From Chitinophaga sp. LS1 (GTDB taxonomy: Bacteria; Bacteroidota; Bacteroidia; Chitinophagales; Chitinophagaceae), in the NCBI RefSeq assembly GCF_034274695.1, contig NZ_CP128362.1, positions 7,008,501-7,072,500 on the forward strand: a stretch of 64,000 nucleotides of DNA, read 5' to 3'. This document shows, in pieces, positions 24,730 to 35,320 of this stretch (its first letter is position 1; each line of letters starts with the position of its first letter). The notes under the pieces are model-generated. The model had not been told where the DNA came from. It did no database searches and saw nothing but the letters and a program-made list of their open reading frames with translations. Position numbers and translations under genes: made by a program.

Positions 24730-26454
24730 ATGGCAAAGACAATAGCAGCCCAACTCGTTGCACAGCTTGCAAAGGCCGGTGTAAAGCGTGTACATGGCGT
24801 AGTAGGCGATAGTCTGAACGGCTTCGTCGATGAAATCAGGAAACAGGGAAATATAGAATGGATCCATTACCGACACGAAGAAGCAGCAGCATTTGCGGCA
24901 GGTGCCGAAGCACAATTGACGGGTACCCTCGCCGTTTGTGCGGGAAGTTGTGGCCCCGGCAATCTGCACCTCATCAATGGGTTGTACGATTGTCATAGAA
25001 GCATGGCCCCGGTGTTGGCCATCGCCGCACATATTCCAAGCATGGAAATAGGTACAGGGTACTTTCAGGAAACCCACCCCGAACTGCTGTTCAAAGAATG
25101 TAGCCACTACTGCGAAACGATTTCTTCTGCCCGGCAAATGCCAAGGGTATTGCAGATCGCGATGCAAAATGCCGTTGGCCAACGAGGCGTGGCTGTCATT
25201 ACAATCTCAGGTGATGTAGCGCTGGAAGAAATAGAAGACGATTCCCTGGAACACACGCTCATGCAACGTTTACCGGCTGTCCGCCCTCATGACGCAGACC
25301 TGGATCTGCTGGCAGGCATGATCAATACTGCGAAGAAAATTACCTTATTATGTGGAAGCGGTTGCGCAGGTGCCCATGATGAACTGATCAACTTTGGAGC
25401 GAAGACCTTATCGCCCATGGTACATGCACTTAGGGGTAAAGAACACGTGGCCTACGATAACCCCTATGATGTAGGTATGACCGGGTTGATTGGATTTGCC
25501 TCCGGCTATCATGCCATGGAAGATAGCGACCTTTTATTATTACTGGGTACTGACTTCCCCTATACCAACTGGTACCCTACAAAATCTAAAATAGTACAGA
25601 TAGACCTGCGTCCTGAAAGATTGGGCCGGCGTTGTAAACTGGACCTTGGCCTCGTTGGCACAATAAAAGAAACCCTCGCCGCCCTGCTGCCACTGATTGA
25701 GCAAAAAGATGACCGCAGCCACCTGGAACAATCTCTCAATAATTATATAAATAGTAAAAAGGAGTTGTCGGCACATGCCAGCAGTACCAATACCCCCATT
25801 CATCCGGAATACCTGACCACGGTACTGAGTGCCGCAGCAGATCCGGATGCCATTTTTACATGTGATGTAGGGGAACCTACCGTGTGGGCAGCGAGATATG
25901 TTGATATGACAAAGGATCGCAGACTCATTGGCTCTTTTAATCATGGGTCTATGGCGAGTGCGATGCCACAGGCAATTGGTGCCCAATTAGAATACCCCGG
26001 CAGACAAGTCATCTCTATGTCCGGCGATGGAGGATTTGCGATGCTCATGGGCGATATCCTCACCATTCTTCAATATAACCTGCCTGTGAAGATTGTTATC
26101 TATAATAATAGCTCACTGGGATTTGTAGCCATGGAAATGAAAGTGGCAGGCATGCCCCCATACGCCACCGACCTGAAGAACCCCAACTTTGCAAAAATGG
26201 CTGCTGCCATTGGCATGAAAGGGATCAGGGTCGAAGATCCTGCAGCACTACCGGGAGCTATTGACGAGGCCCTTATGCATGATGGCCCCGTGCTGGTGGA
26301 TGTGGTCGTTAATTCTTCCGCACTGGTCATGCCACCGAAGATAGATGTAAAGCAGGCGAAAGGGTTCGGCATCTATATGATGAAACAGGTTTGGAACGGA
26401 AAAGGAGGTGAAGTCTGGGATACATTGAAAACAAACTTCTTACAAAAAGAATAA
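24730..26454 (+). CDS. poxB: ThDP-dependent pyruvate dehydrogenase (quinone), PoxB-like
   Basis: 574 residues, the usual POX/PoxB length. Catalytic Glu50 (HYRHEEAAAFAAGAEA), ThDP motif GDGG...YNNSS (about 431-461), FAD region between. The C-terminal KGFGIYMMKQVWNGKG resembles the lipid-activated tail of E. coli PoxB. Reaction by family: pyruvate to acetate and CO2 with electrons to membrane quinone (here menaquinone). Alternative: acetolactate-type or other ThDP decarboxylase. Strong terminator follows. Confidence 0.88.
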   Translation: MAKTIAAQLVAQLAKAGVKRVHGVVGDSLNGFVDEIRKQGNIEWIHYRHEEAAAFAAGAEAQLTGTLAVCAGSCGPGNLHLINGLYDCHRSMAPVLAIAAHIPSMEIGTGYFQETHPELLFKECSHYCETISSARQMPRVLQIAMQNAVGQRGVAVITISGDVALEEIEDDSLEHTLMQRLPAVRPHDADLDLLAGMINTAKKITLLCGSGCAGAHDELINFGAKTLSPMVHALRGKEHVAYDNPYDVGMTGLIGFASGYHAMEDSDLLLLLGTDFPYTNWYPTKSKIVQIDLRPERLGRRCKLDLGLVGTIKETLAALLPLIEQKDDRSHLEQSLNNYINSKKELSAHASSTNTPIHPEYLTTVLSAAADPDAIFTCDVGEPTVWAARYVDMTKDRRLIGSFNHGSMASAMPQAIGAQLEYPGRQVISMSGDGGFAMLMGDILTILQYNLPVKIVIYNNSSLGFVAMEMKVAGMPPYATDLKNPNFAKMAAAIGMKGIRVEDPAALPGAIDEALMHDGPVLVDVVVNSSALVMPPKIDVKQAKGFGIYMMKQVWNGKGGEVWDTLKTNFLQKE

Positions 26455-26473
26455 CAAACATCATATAAAAGGA

Positions 26474-26507
26474 TAAAGAGGCGACTACTTAAGTAGTCAC
26501 CTCTTTA
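26474..26507 (+). terminator. Terminator after poxB
   Basis: Seventeen-bp inverted repeat (TAAAGAGG-GACTACTT arms) with a single mismatch and practically no loop; its centre is the palindrome ACTTAAGT, which recurs twice further on. Confidence 0.75.
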
Positions 26508-26597
26508 CATTAAAATAAATTATATACAACATATCAATCAGCATTATACCCATTTTTAAAGCCTAAAACCTCAAAAAACTTGCATAAACCAAACTAA

Positions 26598-26669
26598 ATA
26601 TTAATTTTATACTTAAGTACTACCGAAAATTAAACCAAACACCTACTTAAGTGCAATATTAATTTTATA
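26598..26669 (+). promoter_or_regulatory. Duplicated motif before the porin/urea operon
   Basis: The 14-base string ATATTAATTTTATA occurs at 26598-26611 and 26656-26669, and the palindrome ACTTAAGT at 26611-26618 and 26645-26652, in the 226-base leader of the porin gene. The arrangement suggests a double operator or promoter. No regulator is identified. No TAnnTTTG box is seen here. Confidence 0.45.
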
Positions 26670-26680
26670 AAAATGTGTTT

Positions 26681-27955
26681 ATGAAATTCTTCCCTACCAC
26701 TTTGCTAATTATCTTCATTGTATGTGCTCATGTTGCCCGAGCGGAAGAAAACCCACCCAGGAAGAAGAGGAAGAGTCAGCTGCTAAAGGAACTACCTGCA
26801 TCTATTAACAAGGACACAGCTAACGAAGTAACCGGCAGTGAAACTGCCCCTTTCAAGCCCAGTATCCAGGTGGGCGCCATTGTGCACATGTTCGCCGGCG
26901 CAGAGCAGGATGGATTTGGTAGCCCAACCGCCGATCCGGCTGCCAAAGACTGGAGCAAAAGCTTCACCCTGTACCGCGCCCGTGTACTCGTAGGCGGACA
27001 ACTCTCTAAAAAAGGGAGCTTTTTTATGGAAACAGACCTGCCATCAGCCATTGGGGTACAGCTGACGACCGGCAACAAAAATGTAAAAGTATCCCCTATC
27101 CTGCTGGATTGCCAGTATGAGTACGATTTCTCAAATGCCTTTCAGCTGGTGGCTGGTATGCAACTGGTCTCCAACAACAGGAATGGTTTACAGGGCGCTG
27201 CCGGTTTGATGGCGAACGATTTCACCTTCTTCCAGTACCCTTACAACCTCTTTGCCACCAGTCCACTGAGCGGGAACTTTGGCCGTGACCTTGGTGTCAA
27301 TGCCCGCGGATTCCTCGCTAAAGACAAACTGGAATACCGCCTTGGGGTATTCACAGGCAGGAATACAGATGGCAAAGCTCCTTTGCGTACAGTTGGCAGA
27401 GTAGCTTATAGTTTTCTGGAACCGGACAAGGATTATTATTATGCCGGCACAAAATTAGGCAACGGCAAAACATTTACCTGGGGTGCGGGGTTTGATGCAC
27501 AAGGATCTTATTACAACCTAAGCACCGATGTATTTGTAGACAAACCATTGGGACAGGCAGGCTCCCTGACACTCAATGCCGCTTTTCAATACATGACAGG
27601 AGGTACGGACACGATTTCGAAATATTCATTTGCCAGAATGATTCCGAGACAAACCGTACAATTTCTCGAATTAGGGTATTATTTTAAGGAGCCGAAACTA
27701 CAACCATGGGTGAGATTTGAAAATCAACACATCATTTCTCAGCAAGTGCAAACAAGCGGCGCCACAACGTATGATTTCGACCAAACTAATTCTAGCTATG
27801 TTTTAGGCGGAGGACTCAATTACTTCTATAATGGTACGGGCACCAACCTACGTTTATCGTATACCACCCGCTCCTACAATGTATTGGAATCCACCGGCTA
27901 TGCTAATAAGACATTCGGACAGGTATGGCTGCAGGTGCAGTTCTTTATATTCTGA
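26681..27955 (+). CDS. OprO/OprP-type outer-membrane porin
   Basis: 424 residues from ATG 26681; a GTG six bases earlier is in frame. Signal peptide MKFFPTTLLIIFIVCAHVARA, a basic linker (PRKKRKSQ), then a 16-strand-like porin (RARVLVGGQLSKKGSFFMETDLP ... QVWLQVQFFIF) ending in Phe. Matches the phosphate-selective porin O/P group, which in Bacteroidota often serves other solutes. Thirty-three bases before urtA, so it is the likely outer-membrane channel of the urea uptake operon. Confidence 0.85.
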   Translation: MKFFPTTLLIIFIVCAHVARAEENPPRKKRKSQLLKELPASINKDTANEVTGSETAPFKPSIQVGAIVHMFAGAEQDGFGSPTADPAAKDWSKSFTLYRARVLVGGQLSKKGSFFMETDLPSAIGVQLTTGNKNVKVSPILLDCQYEYDFSNAFQLVAGMQLVSNNRNGLQGAAGLMANDFTFFQYPYNLFATSPLSGNFGRDLGVNARGFLAKDKLEYRLGVFTGRNTDGKAPLRTVGRVAYSFLEPDKDYYYAGTKLGNGKTFTWGAGFDAQGSYYNLSTDVFVDKPLGQAGSLTLNAAFQYMTGGTDTISKYSFARMIPRQTVQFLELGYYFKEPKLQPWVRFENQHIISQQVQTSGATTYDFDQTNSSYVLGGGLNYFYNGTGTNLRLSYTTRSYNVLESTGYANKTFGQVWLQVQFFIF

Positions 27956-27988
27956 TCCACTTTATTTACCCTACATGTAATTACACAT

Positions 27989-29278
27989 ATGAAAACAACG
28001 CGCTTCTTATTCTTTTGTTTCTTATTGGCCGCATTTGCTTCCTGTCATAACAATGCGACCAAAACCAGTGAAAATACAAGTGACAATGGTGAGACGGTGA
28101 AGATCGGGGTATTGCATTCGCTGAGTGGCACCATGGCTATTTCTGAGGTATCGCTGCGCGATGCCGTGCAGATGGCAGTGGACGAGATCAATGCTACTGG
28201 TGGTGTGCTGGGTAAAAAGATCGAACCAGTGATCGTAGATCCGGCTTCTGACTGGGACCTCTTTGCTGAAAAAGCAAAGGAACTATTGATCGATAAAAAA
28301 GTATCTGCGGTGTTTGGTTGCTGGACCTCTGTGTCCCGTAAATCAGTACTACCGGTGTTTGAAGAAAATAATGGATTGCTTTTTTACCCTGTGCAGTATG
28401 AGGGAGAAGAGTGTTCTAATAATGTGATCTATACCGGAGCTACGCCCAATCAGCAATTGATCCCTGCGGCAGAATACCTGATGAGTGAGAAAGGTGGCGG
28501 ATATAAGAAATTTTATCTCTTAGGAACAGACTATGTATTTCCCCGTACGGCCAATAAAATTCTGAAAGCTTATTTGTTGTCTAAAGGCGTACCTAAAGAA
28601 AATATCATTGAAGAATACACTCCCTTCCATCACCAGGATTATCAGACCATCGTATCTAAGATCAAACGCTTTGCGGCAGATGGAAAGGCCTGTGTGTTGT
28701 CTACAATCAATGGCGATAGCAACGTGCCTTTTTATAAGGAGTTTGCCAATCAGGGATTGTCTTCAGCCACTTGCCCGATAATGGCATTTTCTGTAGCGGA
28801 AGATGAACTACGTTCCATGGATACTGAGTTCTTAGTAGGTCATCTGGCAGCGTGGAATTACTTCCAGTCAAACGATTCACCTGAGAATAAAAAATTCGTA
28901 GACGCATTCAAAGCTTTTTGTGAGAAAAAAGGCCTGCCTGGCGGAAATAAAAGAGTAACTGATGATCCTATTTGCTGGGCGTATACTGGTGTGTATCTGT
29001 GGGCAAGAGCGGCAGAGAAAGCAGGATCTTTTGATGTCAGTAAAGTAAGAGCTGCCTTGTCAGGATTGGAGTTTGATTCTCCTGATGGAAAAGTAAAAAT
29101 GGATGCAGGCAATCACCATCTGGCAAAGCCGGTTATGATTGGAGAGATCAAACCGGATGGACAGTTCGATATTATTTCAAAGACGGACAATCTGGTAAGC
29201 CCGCAACCATGGTCGCCCTTGACATCTCCTGATAAAGATTGTGACTGGGTGAACCATAAGGGAACTTATACCAAATAG
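27989..29278 (+). CDS. urtA: Urea ABC transporter substrate-binding protein
   Basis: 429 residues. Lipoprotein signal ([12 protein letters not shown], Cys19). Periplasmic-binding type-1 fold: [66 protein letters not shown], all hallmarks of UrtA/FmdD urea/short-chain amide binding proteins. Binds urea and delivers it to UrtBC. Second gene of the operon. Confidence 0.95.
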   Translation: MKTTRFLFFCFLLAAFASCHNNATKTSENTSDNGETVKIGVLHSLSGTMAISEVSLRDAVQMAVDEINATGGVLGKKIEPVIVDPASDWDLFAEKAKELLIDKKVSAVFGCWTSVSRKSVLPVFEENNGLLFYPVQYEGEECSNNVIYTGATPNQQLIPAAEYLMSEKGGGYKKFYLLGTDYVFPRTANKILKAYLLSKGVPKENIIEEYTPFHHQDYQTIVSKIKRFAADGKACVLSTINGDSNVPFYKEFANQGLSSATCPIMAFSVAEDELRSMDTEFLVGHLAAWNYFQSNDSPENKKFVDAFKAFCEKKGLPGGNKRVTDDPICWAYTGVYLWARAAEKAGSFDVSKVRAALSGLEFDSPDGKVKMDAGNHHLAKPVMIGEIKPDGQFDIISKTDNLVSPQPWSPLTSPDKDCDWVNHKGTYTK

Positions 29279-29303
29279 TAGATCGTATTTAACAACCGGA
29301 ATC

Positions 29304-30920
29304 ATGAAAAAATTGCTCATAGCAGCCCTTGTGTTTTGGACGCAGTGGGCGATGGCTGCTACCGATAGCACGACCATATTCGTATCACAAATATTACACG
29401 ATACACAAAAGACCTACGCAATCAATCAGATTATTGCCAGGCAGGATCCGGCAACGTTTCCCCTGCTGAGTGCGATTAACAATAAAAAATTGTATCTATT
29501 AAATAATCAGGCCGTAACCACCGGAGAAAAAACGGCGTCTGCGACCTACGAAATATATTCTTTATATCCGAAAAACGAATTGTTGGTCAACACGAATGGT
29601 CAACCGCTTCACACCTCCATTGATGCGTTAACGGTAGTAGAGATCAACCGCTCTGACAGGCTGTTGCTCAACGGTATACTACCCATGCTGGAAATTTTCA
29701 ACCCTGAGCCTGCGAAAAGAATGCTCGCATATGGCCAGCTGAAAGACAGTCATGCCCCCAACCGTTTAGATTTGTTACGGATGGCACTTGCACGGGAAAG
29801 CAATAAAGATGCCTTACGCGCAGGTAAAGACATCCTGTACTACCTTGAATTGAATACGACTGCTGATGCCAGTATTGCCAAATTATACATTGACAGTCTG
29901 GCAGAAAACTGGGGCGATAATGCCCCGGTTTTCCTTTCCGAATATGCAAAAACCAACAAACCACAGGCTGCTTATGCTGCTAAAAAAGCAGTAGAATTGG
30001 AACGCAGGTATGACTACCTGCAAAAAGTACAAAACCTCTTTAGTGGATTAAGTTTGGGAAGTATCCTGATCCTTATCGCCCTTGGCTTATCGATTGTCTA
30101 TGGCCTTGCCGGCATTATCAATATGGCCCATGGAGAGTTCCTCATGATTGGCGCCTATACCACTTATTGTATTCAAACATTATTTACAGACGTACTGAAG
30201 GTACCTTACACTGACCTGCTCTTTATCATTTCCCTCCCCCTGTCTTTCCTGGTAGCAGGTCTTTTGGGGCTTTTACTGGAAAGACTGGTGGTGAGGCATC
30301 TCTACGCACGGCCCCTGGAAAGTCTCCTGGCTACATGGGGCGTGAGTTTGATTTTAATTCAAACAGCAAGATCCCTGTTTGGTGATTTGACAGCAGTGAA
30401 AACACCTGCTTTTTTATCAGGAGGATTGGCCGTATCACCTCATCTTGTATTACCATATAACCGCATTTTCATTATCGGTTTGACTACTCTGATCGTGGCG
30501 CTCACTTATTTTATGCTATACAAAACCAGGCTGGGACTACAGATCAGAGCGGTGACACAAAACAGGGGTATGAGTGCATGCCTTGGTATTGATACAAAAA
30601 GAGTAGCCGCACTGACCTTCTTCTTTGGCTCAGGACTAGCCGGTATAGCCGGTTGTGCGATGACGTTGATTGGAAATGTAGTACCTGATATGGGGCAAAC
30701 GTATATCGTAGATTCATTCCTCGTGGTAGTGACGGGTGGTGTTGGCAAAATTGTAGGAACGATTGTGTCAGGGTTAGGAATTGGATTCTTTACGAAAATA
30801 TTAGAAGCCTTTTTCCAGGCAGTGTATGGAAAGGTATGCATCCTCTTGTTCATCATGTTGTTTATGCAGTACAAACCGAAAGGCCTGTTTCCTTATAAAG
30901 GGAGATTGGCAGAGGATTGA
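29304..30920 (+). CDS. urtB: Urea ABC transporter permease
   Basis: 538 residues. Signal-like start, a periplasmic N-terminal extension of about 230 residues (typical of the long UrtB form), then a LivH-type permease with about eight transmembrane helices (GSILILIALGLSIVYGLAGIINMAHGEFLMIGAYT ...). Ends in a short basic tail. Forms the channel with UrtC. The stop is 26 bases before the urtC start. Confidence 0.94.
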   Translation: MKKLLIAALVFWTQWAMAATDSTTIFVSQILHDTQKTYAINQIIARQDPATFPLLSAINNKKLYLLNNQAVTTGEKTASATYEIYSLYPKNELLVNTNGQPLHTSIDALTVVEINRSDRLLLNGILPMLEIFNPEPAKRMLAYGQLKDSHAPNRLDLLRMALARESNKDALRAGKDILYYLELNTTADASIAKLYIDSLAENWGDNAPVFLSEYAKTNKPQAAYAAKKAVELERRYDYLQKVQNLFSGLSLGSILILIALGLSIVYGLAGIINMAHGEFLMIGAYTTYCIQTLFTDVLKVPYTDLLFIISLPLSFLVAGLLGLLLERLVVRHLYARPLESLLATWGVSLILIQTARSLFGDLTAVKTPAFLSGGLAVSPHLVLPYNRIFIIGLTTLIVALTYFMLYKTRLGLQIRAVTQNRGMSACLGIDTKRVAALTFFFGSGLAGIAGCAMTLIGNVVPDMGQTYIVDSFLVVVTGGVGKIVGTIVSGLGIGFFTKILEAFFQAVYGKVCILLFIMLFMQYKPKGLFPYKGRLAED

Positions 30921-30946
30921 AATGGCTTTATCAGAAGAATAATTTT

Positions 30947-31984
30947 ATGGAAAAGAAAATTTATTACCTGCTCTTCATCGCTATCTTCGCCCTGCTTTTG
31001 CCGGCAGGACACCTGATGGGACTGGTTTCTATCAATACAATATCATTGTGGGGCCGGTATTTTTGTTTTGCCATTGCAGCATTGGGCATTGACCTGATCT
31101 GGGGCTATACCGGTATTCTATCTATGTGTCAGGCATTGTTTTTTTGTTTAGGTAGTTATGGCATTGCGATGCATATGCTATTGAAAACTGCCGGTGCTTC
31201 TCTACCAGAATTTATGGTATGGAACAAGGTAGAATCACTTCCTTTCTTTTGGGTACCGTTTCAGTCTTTGGGACTGACATTGATCTTATGTCTGATCATC
31301 CCCTCTCTCTTTGCTTTCATCACAGGGTATGTATTGTTCCGTAGCAGGATCAAAGGCGTATACATGGCCATCATTACACAGGCATTGGCATTGGCTATGT
31401 GGTTGTTATTCCTGCGCAATGAAACAGGTTTGGGAGGTACGAATGGATTGACTGATTTCAGAACTTTGATAGGATTACCGCTATCCAGCCCTTATGTAAA
31501 ACTGGGATTATACTTAATATCCTTACTGCTATTATGCGTCGCCTATTTTGCCTGTAATAAAATGACCCAATCCAAATTCGGGAAGGTATTACAAGCTATC
31601 CGCGACAGTGAATCCAGGGTAAGTTTTACAGCATACAAAGTCATGGATTATAAACTGGCGGTCTTCGTCATCGCTGCACTGCTGGCGGCTGTGGGTGGTA
31701 TGCTCTATGCCCCTCAAACGGGTATTATCACCCCCGGTCGCATGGATGTAAAAGCATCTGTAGAGATGGTAATGTGGGTAGCCCTCGGTGGCCGTGGCAA
31801 ACTGAAAGGCGCTATAGCCGGTGCTTTACTTGTAAATTTCCTGTATAGCATCTGTACCAGTTTATTCCCCGATTCATGGTTATATATACTGGGCTTCCTG
31901 TTTGTGATCACGGTATTATTCTTTGACAAAGGCTTTGTAGGATTGATCGATACCCTGACTAAAAGAAAAGAACCATGCTATTAA
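30947..31984 (+). CDS. urtC: Urea ABC transporter permease
   Basis: 345 residues from ATG 30947 (MEKKIYYLLFIAIF); an in-frame TTG at 30917 is unlikely. LivM-type permease, about nine transmembrane helices, with the cytoplasmic coupling sequence KVLQAIRDSESRVSFTAYKV and GGRGKLKGAIAGALLVNF typical of UrtC. Overlaps urtD by ten bases. Confidence 0.94.
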   Translation: MEKKIYYLLFIAIFALLLPAGHLMGLVSINTISLWGRYFCFAIAALGIDLIWGYTGILSMCQALFFCLGSYGIAMHMLLKTAGASLPEFMVWNKVESLPFFWVPFQSLGLTLILCLIIPSLFAFITGYVLFRSRIKGVYMAIITQALALAMWLLFLRNETGLGGTNGLTDFRTLIGLPLSSPYVKLGLYLISLLLLCVAYFACNKMTQSKFGKVLQAIRDSESRVSFTAYKVMDYKLAVFVIAALLAAVGGMLYAPQTGIITPGRMDVKASVEMVMWVALGGRGKLKGAIAGALLVNFLYSICTSLFPDSWLYILGFLFVITVLFFDKGFVGLIDTLTKRKEPCY

Positions 31985-32730
31985 GTGTAAATAACCTGGC
32001 AGTATCCTTTGGTGGTGTGCATGCTTTATCACTCAGCCAGTTTAGTCTGCGGGACAAAGAATTACGTGTGATCATCGGCCCTAACGGCGCTGGCAAAAGT
32101 ACCTTTCTGGATATTCTTTGTGGCAGAACAAAACCAGATACAGGCGAAGTTTTGTTCAATCACAAACCCATTGCAGGCATGACAGAAGTAAGCATCGCCA
32201 GACTGGGCATAGGCCGTAAATTCCAGCAGCCATCAGTATTTCCGGGACTCACGGTTTACGACAATTTATTGCTGGCGGCAAAAATGAAGAAGGATATTCT
32301 TTCTTCTTTGTTTTTCAGACCATCACAGCTCTTGAAAGCACGCATTCATGAAGTAGCAGAAAAGATCGGGCTTACAAAAGTACTTTCTTCCATCGCCGGC
32401 GCATTGTCTCACGGACAAAAGCAATGGCTGGAAATCGGTATCGTGGTCCTGCAGGATCCAAAGTTATTACTGATTGACGAACCTGCTGCAGGCATGAGTG
32501 ATGAAGAAACTTACAAAACAGGCGAACTACTACTCGAGCTCTCTAACAATCACGGCATCATCGTGATAGAACATGATATGAAATTCGTTCAACAGATTGC
32601 CCGGGAAAGGGTAACAGTATTGGAAAGAGGGAAGTTGCTGGTAGAAGGGAGTTTTAACGACATCAGAAATGATCAGCGTGTAATAGACTGCTACCTGGGG
32701 CGTAACAATACTCAACTTGAAAATCTATGA
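31975..32730 (+). CDS. urtD: Urea ABC transporter ATP-binding protein
   Basis: 251 residues. Walker A GPNGAGKST (35-43), signature LSHGQKQWLEIG, Walker B LLLIDEPAAGM, and the H-loop IIVIEHDMKF. LivG-type ATPase. Overlaps urtC by ten and urtE by four bases, indicating coupled translation. Confidence 0.95.
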   Translation: MLLSVNNLAVSFGGVHALSLSQFSLRDKELRVIIGPNGAGKSTFLDILCGRTKPDTGEVLFNHKPIAGMTEVSIARLGIGRKFQQPSVFPGLTVYDNLLLAAKMKKDILSSLFFRPSQLLKARIHEVAEKIGLTKVLSSIAGALSHGQKQWLEIGIVVLQDPKLLLIDEPAAGMSDEETYKTGELLLELSNNHGIIVIEHDMKFVQQIARERVTVLERGKLLVEGSFNDIRNDQRVIDCYLGRNNTQLENL

Positions 32731-33434
32731 GTCAGATCTTACAGGTACAAAGCGTAGTGGCCGCTTATGGCCAGAGTACCATCTTGTGGGGTACCAGTCT
32801 GGATGTAAAGGCTGGTGCGGTAACGACGGTAATGGGCAGAAATGGCGTGGGTAAAACCACTCTCTTAAAAACAATTATGGGTGTGATCACTGCCCGTGAA
32901 GGTCGCATTATCTTTAAAGACAGGGACCTTACTCCCCTCGGACCTGCCGGCAAAGCCAAAGCAGGGATCGCCTACGTACCACAAGGAAGGGAAATCATCC
33001 CAAAACTCACCGTATACGAAAATCTTTTACTAGGTCTTGAAGCAGCCCCCGATCGAAAAGCAGGTATCCAGGAGGAAGAAATTTACCACCTCTTCCCTAT
33101 CCTGAAAGATTTCAGGAAGAGAGCTGGCGGGAACCTAAGTGGAGGGCAACAGCAACAGCTGGCCATTGCCAGGGCACTGGTAAGCCGGCCTTCCCTCCTG
33201 CTGCTGGATGAACCGACTGAGGGCATACAACCCAGTATAGCACAGGAAATCGGGCATATTCTGCAACGACTGGTACAGGAAAAAGGGATCTCCGTACTAT
33301 TGGTGGAGCAGAAGATTGACTTCGCCAGACAGGTGAGCGACTATTATTATTTTATGGACAGAGGCAAAATGATAAATCATGGCAGTGCGGAGGAAATGGA
33401 CTTTGCTTCACTGGAAAGGCATATCGCGGTATAA
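32727..33434 (+). CDS. urtE: Urea ABC transporter ATP-binding protein
   Basis: 235 residues. Walker A GRNGVGKTT, Q-loop region GIAYVPQGREIIP, signature NLSGGQQQQLAIARAL, Walker B LLLLDEPTEGIQ. LivF-type ATPase, partner of UrtD. Last transporter gene; no urease genes follow within the window. A sensor kinase gene begins 46 bases later. Confidence 0.95.
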   Translation: MSQILQVQSVVAAYGQSTILWGTSLDVKAGAVTTVMGRNGVGKTTLLKTIMGVITAREGRIIFKDRDLTPLGPAGKAKAGIAYVPQGREIIPKLTVYENLLLGLEAAPDRKAGIQEEEIYHLFPILKDFRKRAGGNLSGGQQQQLAIARALVSRPSLLLLDEPTEGIQPSIAQEIGHILQRLVQEKGISVLLVEQKIDFARQVSDYYYFMDRGKMINHGSAEEMDFASLERHIAV

Positions 33435-33480
33435 TAAAAGTCTACCAGGCAGGACAGAATTTTGCTATCTTCATAGCTAT

Positions 33481-35262
33481 ATGCATCGTATCTCAGAAGA
33501 CCGCCGGGTATTTAAATTTTTCACTGCTATGTATGCGGTAGCGCTCACTACGCTGGCCGTGCTCTCCATCGTGAGCCAGATCGGAATTCAGCAGGCATTG
33601 AGCCACCAGATGCACGATTCACACGTGATCAACTTTGCCGCACGACTACGTACCTACAGTCAGACGCTGAGCAAACTGGCACTCCTGATCGAATCAGGGC
33701 AGGATATTGAAACGAACCGCAAGGAGTTTACCAATACCCTCATGCAATGGCAGAAGTCGCACGAAGGGCTGCAAAGTGGCAGTAATTTCCTGAATTTGCC
33801 TGCTAATGACCAGGATGAGCTGAAACAGATGTTCGACATCATCCGGACGCCGCACCAGGAGATCTGGAAGGCGGCTTCAGCAATGAGCTTGATATTGAGC
33901 AGCGATAAACCTGTGGATACGGCGGTGATCCATCCTTATGTGCAGACTATTCTGGCATATGAAAAGTCCTATTTACTGGGGATGGAGCTGATTGTATTTG
34001 ACTATGACCGGTTTTCGAAAGAGCGGGTACGGAAGTTAAAACAGGTGGAATTCCTGATGCTGACATTGGTATTGTGCACACTACTGATAGAGGCGGCGGT
34101 GATCTTTTACCCGCTATCCATGCGGATCCGGAAAGTGATTAAGGGGTTGATCGCATCCGAAGAAACTTCCAAACAACTTGCGGATCAGCTACAGGAGGCC
34201 AATAAGCTGATGGAGCAATCCCATAATGAGTTGCGGGAAGTGACGTATGCATTGGACAGGGCGACCTATCTTGTAAAAACAGACCATGAAGGGCATATTA
34301 TTTATGCCAATGATAAATACTGCCATGTAACACGATATAGTATGTCGGAGTTGCGTGGCAAACCGCTTTTTCACCATTACTTCGATCACCTGAATGACCC
34401 CGCCCGCAAGATGGAAGTATGGCAGGGAGAGATCTTTGACCATGCCGCTGATGGTACGGGATTCTGGCTGGATGTAACGATGATACCAGTCTTTGACAAC
34501 ACAGGCAGATTATATCAGTATATGGTAATTTGCAGTGACATTACCAAACGTAAAAATACAGAGCGGGAAATCCACCAGCTGACAGAAGAGAAACTACGCA
34601 GGCATGATATGGAGCAAAAGATCCGTAGTTATGCCATGATCAGCGGACAGGAGAAAGAACGGAAACGGGTAGCGGCAGAGATCCATGATGGGATTGGTCA
34701 GATGCTGACCAGTCTGCGCATGAAGATGGAACAGGTGGAAGATAAACTGCCAGCACCCAATGCGGAGATCACCAAAGTGAATGGGTTGCTGTTTAGTATT
34801 ATTACGGAGACAAAAAGGATCTGTTCTGACCTCCTGCCTAGTGTGCTGGAGGACTTCGGACTACGTGCAGCGATAGAAGAACTGATAAAAACCTGTAGAG
34901 AAACGGCACGCAATGTGGTGTTTAGTCTGGAAGAATGTAACCTGTCACAACCTTTGCCAAGAGAAGTGGAGATTGGCGTATATCGCATCTTGCAGGAGGC
35001 GCTGAACAATGCGATAAAACATGCGCATGCTACGCAGGTGGATGTGCATATAGACAGGGAAGAGAATTTCCTGAACCTGATGATCCATGATGATGGAAAA
35101 GGGTTTTATTATGACAGTCAGCATTTCTTTTCGAGAGAGCAGGTGAAGAAAATAAATGGGTTGCGGAATATGAAGGAGCGGGCAGAGTTGCTGGGAGGGT
35201 CCCTTAGCATCCAATCACAACCCGGAAAAGGCACAAATATACAGCTGGAAATCTCATTTTAA
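33481..35262 (+). CDS. NarX-like sensor kinase (PilJ-type input, PAS, HisKA_3)
   Basis: 593 residues from ATG 33481. Two membrane helices (about 12-32 and 198-218) bracket a periplasmic domain with INFAARLRTYSQTLSKLALL, resembling the P-box/PilJ input of NarX (R-x-R-x-x-S-Q). Then coiled coil, PAS domain (about 255-365, DITKRK at its end), HisKA_3 with H402 in AAEIHDGIGQ, and HATPase. Phosphorylates the response regulator encoded 58 bases downstream. Position suggests control of urea or nitrogen uptake. Confidence 0.9.
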   Translation: MHRISEDRRVFKFFTAMYAVALTTLAVLSIVSQIGIQQALSHQMHDSHVINFAARLRTYSQTLSKLALLIESGQDIETNRKEFTNTLMQWQKSHEGLQSGSNFLNLPANDQDELKQMFDIIRTPHQEIWKAASAMSLILSSDKPVDTAVIHPYVQTILAYEKSYLLGMELIVFDYDRFSKERVRKLKQVEFLMLTLVLCTLLIEAAVIFYPLSMRIRKVIKGLIASEETSKQLADQLQEANKLMEQSHNELREVTYALDRATYLVKTDHEGHIIYANDKYCHVTRYSMSELRGKPLFHHYFDHLNDPARKMEVWQGEIFDHAADGTGFWLDVTMIPVFDNTGRLYQYMVICSDITKRKNTEREIHQLTEEKLRRHDMEQKIRSYAMISGQEKERKRVAAEIHDGIGQMLTSLRMKMEQVEDKLPAPNAEITKVNGLLFSIITETKRICSDLLPSVLEDFGLRAAIEELIKTCRETARNVVFSLEECNLSQPLPREVEIGVYRILQEALNNAIKHAHATQVDVHIDREENFLNLMIHDDGKGFYYDSQHFFSREQVKKINGLRNMKERAELLGGSLSIQSQPGKGTNIQLEISF

Positions 35263-35320
35263 GGTTGAAGAACTTTTCGCCTGAGCGCGATTAAACAATT
35301 AGAAATCTCATTTTACACCC

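Noticed and set aside
26681..33434. Branched-chain amino-acid (liv) transporter
   Set aside because: Gene order A-B-C-D-E, long periplasmic extension of the first permease and the binding-protein motifs ([17 protein letters not shown]) are specific to the urea system.
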